From: Trachythela sp. YZ-2020
Taxonomy: Eukaryota; Cnidaria; Anthozoa; Malacalcyonacea; Clavulariidae
Reading direction: 5' to 3'
Length of the DNA stretch: 64,000 nt
Assembly (NCBI GenBank): GCA_016169945.1
Contig: JADLSH010000282.1
Span: 186,001-250,000 of the forward strand
In this document: piece by piece, positions 12,501-22,284 of the stretch
How positions within the stretch are numbered: the stretch's first letter is position 1
Layout of the letters: each line of letters starts with the position of its first letter
Position numbers and translations under genes: made by a program
The notes under the pieces: generated by a model
Told to the model about the DNA's origin: nothing
The model's database searches: none
The model's input: the letters and a program-made list of their open reading frames with translations, nothing else

Positions 12501-13940
12501 CAATATGACGTAAACATTCATTTTTCTCTGCAGTATATTTGTAAATTTAGCTTTGCGAAACAAAAATATCAACAAAATCTTTGATCTATTATCAGCATTT
12601 TCATAACAAACGGCCTTCTTAATGCTCCAGTGGGCGTCCTTCTAGAATTAATTGAAAATCATTAAATTTTTGTACATTTTATTAATACTCTTTTTAAACT
12701 TGGAAACATTTAATAAATCAATAACAAAATCTTCAGAGAGTTTAAATTGTAAACCTCTTCGACGATAAAACATTTCCAATTCAGTGCCACAAATATCGAG
12801 AAATCATAGCTACATTCAAAGAAACCATCCTGTTTTATACACTTCTACAAAGATTAATGCGATTCACGGGAGTTGCTCTATTAAGAGCAAGCGAGTGCAT
12901 AAGTTTTCATCGGGCATTAATCGAAAACACAATAGTATATATTAATATCGATATAATATATTCCGATTTGCGGCAGTTTTTGCCTTATTTTTATCACGAA
13001 ATAATTTCTACCGAATGCAAAGTTCTAATTATTAAATTCGCACAGTTAAGAGCATAAACTCCTAATTCCTGATAAATAGCGATTTTTAGATAAATATATA
13101 TTTGTGATATTGAAAAACTTGTCAATACTAAACTAAACGTAAATTCGTAAATTTTGTGAAATAGATTTGCGCCTTAAGAACGTATTATCAAATATATTAT
13201 ATAAAATAAATTTTGAGATTAAAGCATGCAAATATACACGAGTATTATTTGTAGTGTAGCATTCCCATTTTCTCTTATTCCTCGCCGACGTTTCGAATTT
13301 CAGCGGTTAACTTGATACCGCGCACCTTCTAGCGCAATGACGTATTACACTAATCTTAACTGGCTATGCGAAGGAGAGAATCATTTCTCTATATATACCG
13401 TATATATTATTTAGTTCCTGCTCTGAATCAAAGTATTCGTATCTATATCTATTTAGTAAACAAATGTGATAAAAAATCATATCTGCATGCCCGGCCGTAC
13501 ATAAATTATAAAGCGTGATGCTTTACGCGATTGCTGGTTTATCTTTCTACTGCATATTATAACAGTAAACGATTTTACTTTACGCTATAACTTCTGTATT
13601 AATATTAATAATATAGATGAAAAAATTACTCAATTCTGATTGGCTAAGAGCAGTGCAATTATTTTTGAAATTGCACATAGCAGTGCAAATTAACAAACCA
13701 AGATCAGAGCCTGGAAACGAGACAAGAAAAATCAACATGGCGGCAGATATTTGCAATGTAAATTTTCACTTTTTACGACTTTTTCTACACTTTCAATGGA
13801 AAATCGTACGTGAATACAACAATTTAAGTTCAAGGAGCACATAGACTGAAAAGTTTGCTAACAAGCAACGAAAACAATGCTTAAACGGCGTAGGTGAGTG
13901 CATAAGTGTTATCAAAGTGTGTAATTTTTTCATGTATATT
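9574..13940. other. Long gene-poor stretch
   Basis: No reading frame in this 4.4 kb carries a recognisable domain. The segment near 13620-13830 (with TGATTGGCTAAGAGCAGTGC and repeated GTGCAA(A/T)T motifs) looks like a dispersed repeat rather than a gene. No tRNA or rRNA was recognised. Confidence 0.45.
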
Positions 13941-13949
13941 ATTAATAAG

Positions 13950-14101
13950 TAATAGTATGGTTTCTCGTGAAATTTGGAAAAACAAACACTCGTGAGTTTT
14001 CAAAGACGTCAAATTGCACTCGTCGTTCGGACTCGTGCAATTTTGATCAACTCACTCGTGCATGTTTTTTCCAACTAATTGCACTCGAAACCATTCTATT
14101 A
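13950..14101. mobile_element. Fold-back MITE, about 152 bp
   Basis: The ends TAATAGTATGGTTTC and GAAACCATTCTATTA are imperfect inverted repeats. The homology continues inward (CACTCGTGAGTT with AACTCACTCGTG) to a central palindrome near 14020. No coding potential. Confidence 0.6.
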
Positions 14102-14109
14102 CCTATACT

Positions 14110-16221
14110 AATAATTCACGGATGCTCAAGAATCTGCAGTATGTTTCATGTTCTGAACAGAATCTTCGCGAGTGAGCAAACGGCAAACGAGCGCAATATT
14201 CTCTTCCAAAGTCAATTTCAATGTCAATTTCACCAAATCGATTATAAAGAGCGTACTGTAAGTTTGCAACAAGCTTGTAAACATATCTTGCTTGTGGGAA
14301 TTCGAACAGTTCAAGTTGGCAGCATGTCTTACAGCTGAAATCATGAACGTGAGCTTGTGTAGATTGCCGTTCTTGATTTCAAACAAAAACCGCTGACGAC
14401 GTAATTAACCGCTGAATGTCCTTGACTGTGTTGGCAAAAACATCGCTTGTTAAGCTTTATAATATATTTAACAGAATCCTACTAAATGTATATAAACAGT
14501 AGCAACAGTATATATATTCACAAGGAAAGTACCTCCTGTTGTGAAAAATGAAGTTGTGCCATTATTTGTATATTGCATGACAAGTTGTCAGTTTTCCCAG
14601 CTTGAGATGTCCATTTAAACTGACCGCAGATTTAAAACTGGAAGATTGTAATATATTATTAAACGTGTTTTAAATTGTGCTCTGAGGAGATATTAATATT
14701 TAATATTTTGGAACGTTTGTTCACACATACAAACCACAATTAAACCCAAAATGGCGTCAATTGGATTTTCAGTTTAAGCAATTAAGCCCTGCAGGCAGGC
14801 GACGTTATTGCAGCACGCGTAAACATTTAAGGCGTCGGCAGTTCTTGCTTTGAATCTGGAATAGCATTTAATGTCGTGATTTAATTAATTTACGCGTCGA
14901 GAATGGCTTCCGCTAAATTGAAAACTCGTTTTTGCACGCGTGATATCGTGTTGACAAAGCATCGTATCTAATGAGTAATGTATATGAAAACAGAATGGCT
15001 GAAGGATGACTCAGAATTCAGTCACAAATATTTAGTGATAATTATGGAATTAATCATTCAGGGGGAATACAGTAATTTGTAATGAAAATAGGTAAAAAAT
15101 TTACAGGATGTCATGAGGGTCTTTAAGGGGTAAAAGGGAGCAGAGATTCGTCTGGTTTTGTCCTGAGAAAATGGGATTTCATGCACTGGGACTGGGATTC
15201 GTTCTCAAAAAAATAGAAAATGGGAAAAGAATCAGGATTTGAGCAAAACATAGGATGGGAATATGATGGGATTTGGTCAAAATTTGGGCAGGGGAAATGG
15301 GATTAATACCTCCCCCCACTTCAGAACCATATTTTATTTTTGAAAATCACAATTACAAGAAAAACTGCAAGTACATTTTCCATAATATAATATAATTGCT
15401 TTTAGTTATAAATACAACATACGGCGTTCATGTCATATAGTTAAAACGTGGGGACAATTTTAATAAAGGTCTGTTATTCACGCGATCACATTTGTCGGAT
15501 CGATTTTCCTCTTCGCGTAAGTGATTTACTGGCACGAGTCAGGCTGTTGGCTCATTATACCTGGAGAAAAGTTGTAGTTGTTGTTGTATTGTGTGAAATC
15601 GGATCCGACAAATCAGACCGTGTAAACAGGGCTTTAAAGGCTCGTTACCACAATCAGATTTGTCGAATCCAATTATCGCATGCCTGTTCAAACGATCTGT
15701 CAAACGATCTGATGTAATATTACAGTCATGCAACCAACACACGTTTTTACGAGCTCCTTGTTTTTTAGTTTTCCATATTGACCATAGAATTGATTATGCA
15801 AGTACACAACGCACCTCTGTCGTAAGTCTGGAAGAGAACTACGCGAGTTTTAACGAGAATTCATCGCTTGTCTTTCACACAACTTACACTAACGAAGATG
15901 CAGTCAAGCCGATCAAGTCGATTCTGCGACCTCTGCTGTATCTTGGAGACGCGGATTGATATCACGAAATCACAAGACCATCCAGCAATTTACGGTCATA
16001 AGTCTGGACGTGAAATCGTCCTTTTACTATGTTGAAATTACTAATATCTTCAATAAATCTAAATTTCCTTCGTGGATTTCAAAAGACGAGTCAGAATTAC
16101 ATTTTTGCATACGATTATACGGACCTGTTACCCCAAGAGACTATGTGAGCAATGCTTCATGTTCAAGCAACAAAAGCTGAATTAAACGCTCGTCGTCCAT
16201 GTCCATATTATGCAAATAGCG
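14110..16221. other. No gene supported; purine-rich tract inside
   Basis: The segment 15115-15300 is a G/A-rich stretch with repeated ATGGGA(A/T) words. The open frames at 15448-15717 and 15660-15959 have no recognised domain and lie near palindromic GGATC-GACAAAT repeats, so I do not call them genes. Confidence 0.4.
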
Positions 16222-16329
16222 TTACGTTCTAATTCACTACGCTCAAACGAACGTAAATTATTTACTTCCTATATACTACAAATCAGCACACGTACACATC
16301 GGATAACATGGGTAATGCTCATCACACCA
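16222..16329. repeat. DIRS element repeat A1
   Basis: Direct repeat shared with 20117-20224 (starting TTACGTTCTAATTCACTACG and ending ATCACACCA). It marks the end of the element after the recombinase gene. Confidence 0.85.
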
Positions 16330-16440
16330 ACCAGATAGGATTTATTTCAGTTTTTTAAATATTTTTTACATACTTCGATTAATATCATTATTATACTTAA
16401 CAAGTGTATCACAACGCAAATAAATTATCTAGTAATGTAT

Positions 16441-17439
16441 CTAAAGCCCGAGACTTTCGGTAACTCGCAGTCTGTTCCTAACACTTTCGTGAACATACGT
16501 GTCCTTTGCGATATCGGTTTTCCACCGCCCGTGTAGTTTTAGAAGTCGTTCTGCAACACACCCATTATTAGCTGCTGCGGTGGCTCCGCCCGATCTCAAA
16601 CTATGTAGACCATATTTCTTCTCGTCGTATCCACATCCTTGTAAACATTCTTTAAATATTTCCCTGCATCTTGTGTAAGAAAGTCTTGTGCCATATAGTT
16701 TGAACATATCGGAAGACCTAAAAAATCTCAAAGGTCTAAAAATAGGTAAGTTCGGTTCAGAACTGGCACTCGCAGCCTCGATATATCGTTGTAAAACGTC
16801 AACTGGACAGTACTTATTGCCCAATTTCTTTATGTATACGTAATTTCCTTCCCTATATACATCGTTTTTAGCGGTGGGTACAAGTATGCGCACATGATCG
16901 TGTTCATAATGAATGTGACTGGTCATTATATTCGCCAATTCGCTATATCGAAAAAATCCGCTAAAGCCAATACTGCATATACAAGCTATTCTCAGGTCTT
17001 TCAGACTGGCGTATGGAAGTGCGTGTTTTTCTATAATCTTTTGTATGATTTCGGCTGTTATTGGTTCTTTCTTATTTATAGGCTGCAATTTCGATCTTTT
17101 AGCAGTTTCTAGGATATTCCGACAGATTGGAGTATCCAGAGGATTTTCAATTTGATATGGTACAAATGTATGCAGCCACTTCAATGCTGCATGAGCAGCG
17201 ACAACATTTGCATAAGATTTCGATTCATCGTGTCTTTTATACAGGTAAATAGCTGCCGTTGATACAGGTATTGGTATAATTATCCTACCAAAAGCCGTTA
17301 CATTCCACTTTAGAAACTTACGAATTTCTTGTAGATATTTTCTGGAAGTAGAATCCGCTCTTGATTTTATGAGAAAATCTACAAAAACCTTGGTTTCAGG
17401 TTTCACATTCCTGGGAACATTTTTCCACTCTGCATGCAC
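16441..17439 (-). CDS. DIRS tyrosine recombinase
   Basis: A 332-residue enzyme of the tyrosine recombinase (phage-integrase) fold. It would insert circular double-stranded DNA made by reverse transcription, which explains the lack of a DDE integrase and of target duplications in these elements. The N-terminal half is a SAM-like core-binding domain. Catalytic residues are visible: Arg164 in GFFRYSELAN, Lys191 in TAKND, His279 and Arg282 in HSLRSGG, His303 in LHGRW, and nucleophile Tyr315 in DTYVH. Length is normal for the family and the frame is intact. It lies downstream of RT/RNase H on the same strand. Confidence 0.88.
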   Translation of the reverse strand: MHAEWKNVPRNVKPETKVFVDFLIKSRADSTSRKYLQEIRKFLKWNVTAFGRIIIPIPVSTAAIYLYKRHDESKSYANVVAAHAALKWLHTFVPYQIENPLDTPICRNILETAKRSKLQPINKKEPITAEIIQKIIEKHALPYASLKDLRIACICSIGFSGFFRYSELANIMTSHIHYEHDHVRILVPTAKNDVYREGNYVYIKKLGNKYCPVDVLQRYIEAASASSEPNLPIFRPLRFFRSSDMFKLYGTRLSYTRCREIFKECLQGCGYDEKKYGLHSLRSGGATAAANNGCVAERLLKLHGRWKTDIAKDTYVHESVRNRLRVTESLGL

Positions 17440-17729
17440 ACTCGTTTAACATCTAATTGAGACAAACAAATGAAACAATATCATAAAACAATTAATGCAA
17501 ACAAATGCCATAGAAAATAAAGTCCTGATACATATTGCAGCGACCAACGTCATAAAACAAATTTATATTGCAATTCATTTAGGCCAGTGCCTATTAATAT
17601 TATACGCATTTTAACATTATTACACACTTTAATCAGGCCAGCGCCATTAATTAATTGGAACAGAGCCAGCGCCCTTAAAACGTATTGCATCGGCCAGCGC
17701 CGTCCATAACTTAATCGTTTAGCACAATT
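17440..17729. other. Spacer between RNase H and recombinase genes
   Basis: Non-coding. It holds three short GGCCAGCGCC-type words between 17635 and 17710 whose role is unknown. Confidence 0.4.
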
Positions 17730-18610
17730 TTATTTGTGAGAAAAATCCATTCTAAGGGCTAAAATTTCTCCATAAAAGCGTTCCGATCCGAGCAATGAAT
17801 TGGTATTTTTCCCGTGTGTTAATACTTCTCTGCCACTAAGGACTTTATAGTCGACTATGAAATTAGCTAAATGTCTCGATATGACTGGCCAGAAATATGA
17901 CGAAGGCCAAAACGGAACAATAACTGTTGCTTTCGCCTCAGATAGATAGTGCAAAGCTCTGGCGATAAGGCAAATTGGTGGAACTACAAGGCAGTTCTCT
18001 CCTATTATATTTTGGACGAAAAAATCCACTCCTGTGCAACCCGGATTCCAATGCCACGAAAAGAACCTTGGGATTTTTGTATTGTAGTAATTCGCAAAAC
18101 AATCTATCGTGTGAGGGCCCCATACTTCCTCCACTTGATCGAAACACTCTTTCGTAATCTGCCAATCATCTATATCAATGAGCCTACTTATGTAATCGGC
18201 TCTTTGTATCTCAGTACGTGGAATCCACTCGATTTCAAATTCAATTTTATGATCTAGACAGAGCTTGTAAATTCTAATTGCTATGTTGTGTAAATCTTTT
18301 CTCATGCTACCGACTCGAGCAATGCTACATGCTGTCTGGCTATCTGAAAACCACTTGACGTAAGCGTGATTTAATAATGGAATAAACGATTCCAAGGCAT
18401 ATTCGATTGCTGAAAGTTCTCTCCAAGTGGAGCTACGTTGACTTTCTTCATTTGTCCAATGCTTATGGCAAATTTGTTCACCATTTAACGACATATGTGC
18501 TCCACAACCCGACGCGCTTGCGTCTGAATAAACAACGTAATGTGACTGAGTTCTAGCCTGAACCAGTTCCTTGAATTCAATTGTTTTAAATTGCTTTCCC
18601 AAAACTCAAT
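17730..18610 (-). CDS. DIRS RNase H plus C-terminal domain (second part of pol)
   Basis: About 290 residues. It starts with the RNase H fold (YSDASASGCG carries the first catalytic Asp, WRELSAIE the Glu, WFSDSQTA the second Asp). A DIRS/PAT-specific C-terminal region follows (VWGPHTIDCFANYYNTKIPR and GCTGVDFF). It degrades the RNA strand of the replication intermediate. The frame differs from the upstream RT by one base; similarity passes from the RT frame to this one near 18600, so this is either a frameshift mutation or a programmed shift. Confidence 0.85.
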
Positions 18611-19900
18611 TTCTCTTATGCAGTAATCATCCATACTAAACTTCAAATCCCAACCGCTAGCTGCGGCTACTGACATGCTGCAATGTCGAATCATTATTTG
18701 ACATACGTTTCGTGTAACTGCACTAGTGGAAATAATCTTTCCTGTAAACGAAGCGAGTTCTCTGGCGGATATGTAAAATTTTTGCGATTTCAAAAACTGG
18801 ATGGTTTGAAAAATGCTTGCTACCCGGCGTTCGGTGATAGAAATTATGCCACTTAAAGAATTCCAGATCAGGCCAAGCCAAACTATTTCTTGGCACGGTT
18901 GCCAGATAGATTTTTCTTCGTTTGCAACTAAACCAGCATGATTAATATCTGCTCTAATTTTTGTCGATAAATTCAAGCAGTCATCGTAATTGCCTTCTGT
19001 TAACCACCCGTCGTCCAGGCATAAAGCTACATTCGTACCCTGGCTTCTCCAATACTTTTCTAACGGTTTCATACATTTTGTAAATACGAAAGGTGCAGTT
19101 GATAAACCAAATGGTAAGACAGTAAACTGGTAATATGTAAATGTTTTATCTTCAGGGCTCTTCCAAGCAAACCCTAGGAATGTTTGGGAAACAGGATGAA
19201 TATCGATATGATGATACCCACTTTTCAGGTCGAAAGAAATCATATAGCTTTCTTTCTGAAAATAAGTCAATGCAGTTTTCCAATCTTCATATTTAATGTT
19301 TTGTTTTCGTACGTAATTGTTCACATGCCTTAAATCCAGAATAAGTCGTAATTTTCCAGATGGTTGAACTGACACAGACGATGGATTAACGACTTGCGGC
19401 ATGGCTTTTGTTTTAATTATCCTGTTGGATTGTAGTAATTCTAAAATCGCTTTCTGTACAAAATCTTCATGTCGTAAAGCTGACTTATTGTTTCGTAAAC
19501 AAACACCTGGTGGAATTTCTATGAATGGTATTTTGTACCCTTCTTGAATAACCGAGAGAACGAAATCTGACGCGCCAATATTTTCCCAAAACGTAACATG
19601 TCTTTTTAACCTACCCTTTACTGAAGGGGCTACAACTGTTTCTAATTCACACTCATATTTATTTTCTGATACCTGATAAATCCACTCTTTGGGGTTGTCA
19701 CTATAAGCTGGATCGTCCGTTTGTGCTTCCAACTGAACCTGCTCCTCCTGATCTGTTATCATGTGTGGGATTAGCAAATGTGAAGCCACTTCTGTTAGAC
19801 CGATAACTGACTGGCCATGATGCTCTGCAATTTCTTGCCCAATGCCCAAGACGTTGGCATCTATAACATCGTTTTTCTTGACCAAATTCTGCACGGCCTA
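18590..19900 (-). CDS. DIRS reverse transcriptase (first part of pol)
   Basis: RNA-dependent DNA polymerase of the DIRS group. The first roughly 125 residues are variable. Then come RT motifs: template-primer region PSGKLRLILDLRHVN (about 179-192), motif A FDLKSGYHH (221-229), motif B PFGLSTAPF (261-269), motif C ALCLDDGW (290-297) with catalytic LDD, and WLGLIWN. There is no in-frame ATG near the start; a splice-acceptor-like T-rich stretch ending in TAG lies just upstream at about 19900, suggesting that the frame is reached by splicing from a gag exon. The frame is open until it passes into RNase H. Confidence 0.85.
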
Positions 19901-19969
19901 ATAATAATAAAAATATATACAGTATCGGACAATTTCGCGTTTCGAAACTCGGGTGGGTCTGTGGGTGGG

Positions 19970-20224
19970 CATTGTTGGTGTATTGAGAGAGTGCCCGTGT
20001 GCTTTCAAACGAGGATTTATCTATCTAGCATTAACCAATGAAATCTAGCCTTTTGAAATTACAAATGCGTGATGTCCTATAATGCAAATTTGTTTGCATA
20101 CCGTAAGAAAATACATTTACGTTCTAATTCACTACGCTCAAACGAACGTAAATTATTTACTTCCTATATACTACAAATCAGCACACGTACACATCGGATA
20201 ACATGGGTAATGCTCATCACACCA
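19970..20224. repeat. DIRS element repeats B1 and A2 (internal junction)
   Basis: B1 (19970-20118) abuts A2 (20117-20224). This is the joint expected when the two ends of the element are fused in a circle and is the template used to restore the termini. Confidence 0.85.
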
Positions 20225-20466
20225 CCCTAATTGAGATATCACAAAGAATAACGCGGGTACCATTACGTACACTCACCGCGAAAAAGCTGATTGTCGCCTG
20301 TCTTGAATTTCTTTGCATCATTGACGTTACTTTTGGGATTATCTTTACGGCGCTTCTCAGCAGCTGATTTGGCTTTCTTAATGCGCTTCTCGTCGTCGGT
20401 ATCAGAAGCCAGATCATCCGATTCGTACTCTTCTACCACTAGCCATCCATCCTTATTCTTGAGATC
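20225..20466 (-). pseudogene. gag-like fragment of the DIRS element
   Basis: An open minus-strand frame encodes a charged segment (DGWLVVEEYESDDLASDTDD followed by a Lys/Arg-rich run) resembling the C-terminal part of cnidarian DIRS ORF1 proteins. It is bounded by an acceptor-like TATAG at about 20466 and a donor-like GCG|GTGAGT at about 20225, so it may be an exon. The rest of gag is missing. Resemblance is from memory of the family, not from a search. Confidence 0.5.
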
Positions 20467-20471
20467 CTATA

Positions 20472-20620
20472 CATTGTTGGTGTATTGAGAGAGTGCCCGT
20501 GTGCTTTCAAACGAGGATTTATCTATCTAGCATTAACCAATGAAATCTAGCCTTTTGAAATTACAAATGCGTGATGTTCTATAATGCAAATTTGTTTGCA
20601 TACCGTAAGAAAATACATTT
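20472..20620. repeat. DIRS element repeat B2
   Basis: 149-bp direct repeat of 19970-20118 with a single clear mismatch (GATGTTC against GATGTCC). It marks the outer end of the element. Confidence 0.85.
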
Positions 20621-20648
20621 GCTTGTTTGCGAATACAGCTGACATGTA

Positions 20649-21078
20649 CAGGGTGTATCAAAAAAACTGCAAATACCATAATTTGTATGCACGAGATCAT
20701 ACATTAGAATTTCAATGGCTGTGCAAATAATTACGCTTCTGGGATTTGAAAATACGTTTCCACGTGCAGTACTATCAAAATAAGCACACAAAGTGAATTA
20801 AAATTAGTTCGATTACGAATGGCTCAGCTAACAACAGAGCAAAAAGTATTTCTTGTTTTAAAGTACGCGCAAACTCAAAACTCGACAGCAGTCATTCGTA
20901 AACTGAGCCATTCGTAATCGAACTCATAAGTTTAATTCACTTTGCGTGCTTGTTTTGATACCCCTGGGAAACGTATTTTCAAACCCAGAAGCGTAATTAT
21001 TTGCACAGCCATTGAAATTCTAATGTATGATCTCGTGCATACAAATTATGGTATTTGCAGTTTTTTTGATACACCCTG
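20649..21078. mobile_element. Mariner-type MITE, 430 bp, inserted in the 5' part of a LINE
   Basis: Inverted termini CAGGGTGTATCAAAAAAACT (arms over 110 bp) are flanked on both sides by TA (20647-20648 and 21079-21080), the Tc1/mariner target duplication. Between the arms, a plus-strand start codon at about 20820 opens a 32-codon frame (MAQLTTEQKVFLVLKYAQTQ at its start) resembling the helix-turn-helix N-terminus of mariner-type transposases. It then stops, so this is an internally deleted derivative. The inner inverted copy of GATTACGAATGGCTCAG makes almost the whole element palindromic. Confidence 0.85.
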
Positions 21079-21082
21079 TAGT

Positions 21083-21109
21083 GGAGATATCGAAGTTAAT
21101 CCAGGCCCA
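21083..21109 (+). other. 2A (StopGo) peptide motif
   Basis: The nine codons read GDIEVNPGP, the consensus D-x-E-x-N-P-G-P that makes ribosomes skip a peptide bond. Such motifs are known at the N-terminus of CR1/L2-type LINE proteins. The MITE now sits directly upstream, so the native N-terminus is cut off. Confidence 0.75.
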
Positions 21110-22280
21110 ATTCAAAGGCGTAAATGTCACGAATGCGAGAAAACAATACGCAAAAATAAAAAAAGAAGTTAACTGTACGTCTTGTTTCAACCTATTCCAC
21201 TCAAAATGTGCTCTTAAAAGTGACATCAGGACCATTTCAACGTGTTTCATTTGTTCTAGATGCCTGTGGACAGAACTGCCTTATCATAAACACAACGATA
21301 GTTTTGCATCTGATTCGGAATATCCCCGCGCATCTCAATATATAAATCTTGATCAAAATGAACAATTGAAGCACATGCAGTTTCTCAGTGCCAGACCGAA
21401 ACATCTAAAATTGATGCACCTTAATACACAAAGCATGGTTTCTACTTTTGACGAACTTGTCTTAACCATCAACCAATATCCTTTCGATGTAATCTGCATG
21501 AGTGAAACTTGGTTAAAAGATAATCCACTGTTACTTCAGCACGTAAACATACCCGGTTATAACTGTGAGTTTAGAAACCGAAACTCAGTCAGAGGTGGAG
21601 GCGTTGGAGCATATAATTATTAGTGAACGCTTGAATTATTGTCGAAGAAAAGACATCGAAACGAAAGAGCCCAGTCTGGAACATCTGTGGCTTGAGTTTC
21701 CAGGCAGAAATAAGCACAGCAAGCTACTCGTTAGAACAATTTATCGCTCTGAAAAGATGTTAACATATTCTGACTGGCTCGGTATATATTCTTAGCTACT
21801 CGGGTATCTAAAAGCTAGCTGGGATGGTTTGATTGTGATGACGGGTGATTTTAATATAGATCTTCTTGGACGACCTAAACCATTGACAACCCAATATTTG
21901 GATATACTCTCGTCTTCAAACCTTTAGCAGCATATTCAAACACCAACTAGAACAACGCACAAAACCTCTACACTTATAGACCACGTCATTTCCAATTCAC
22001 CTACACGTATTTCACATACTGATGTTTTACCTTGGCCTCTGATCAGTGACCATGACGCTGTCTATGCCTGTATCAATATCAAAGTCACGAGATTTCAAAC
22101 AAGGTATAAGTATATAAGATATGAAAAGAATTTCAATGAATTGAAATTTGTTGAAGATTTCAATACTTTACCTTTTTCCTCCATCTATGGGGTTTCTGAT
22201 CCAGAGGATAAACTTGATATTCTCAATTCTTTGGTCACAGAATGCATTGAAAGACACGCATCCTAATTAAGACGAACCAA
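21110..22280 (+). pseudogene. LINE PHD-like finger and AP endonuclease remnant
   Basis: After the 2A motif come paired cysteines (CHECEKT, CTSCFNLFHSKC, CFICSRC), a PHD-type zinc finger, with a frameshift near 21165. Endonuclease motifs follow in three frames: LMHLNTQSM (Asn), VICMSETWL (Glu), MTGDFNIDLL and ISDHDAVYA. The enzyme would nick target DNA to prime reverse transcription. Stops at about 21622, 21796 and 22266 make it non-functional. Confidence 0.8.
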
Positions 22281-22284
22281 AATC

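Larger units (their letters stand above)
16222..20620 (-). mobile_element. DIRS-type (PAT/Ngaro-like) retrotransposon with split direct repeats
   Basis: The element carries reverse transcriptase, RNase H and tyrosine recombinase on the minus strand and has no integrase. Two pairs of direct repeats bound it: A (108 bp) at 16222-16329 and 20117-20224, and B (149 bp) at 19970-20118 and 20472-20620. Read on the plus strand the order is A1 - genes - B1A2 - B2, the split-direct-repeat architecture of PAT/Ngaro elements. B1 and A2 abut, as a circle junction would. The B1A2 block lies upstream of the coding strand, whereas in the canonical form it lies downstream. About 247 bp between A2 and B2 encodes a gag-like fragment, so a tandem of one full and one deleted copy is an alternative. 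Confidence 0.8.

Noticed and set aside
15660..15959. 99-residue open frame as a host exon
   Set aside because: No domain, no convincing splice partners, overlaps other frames and lies in repeat-like DNA.
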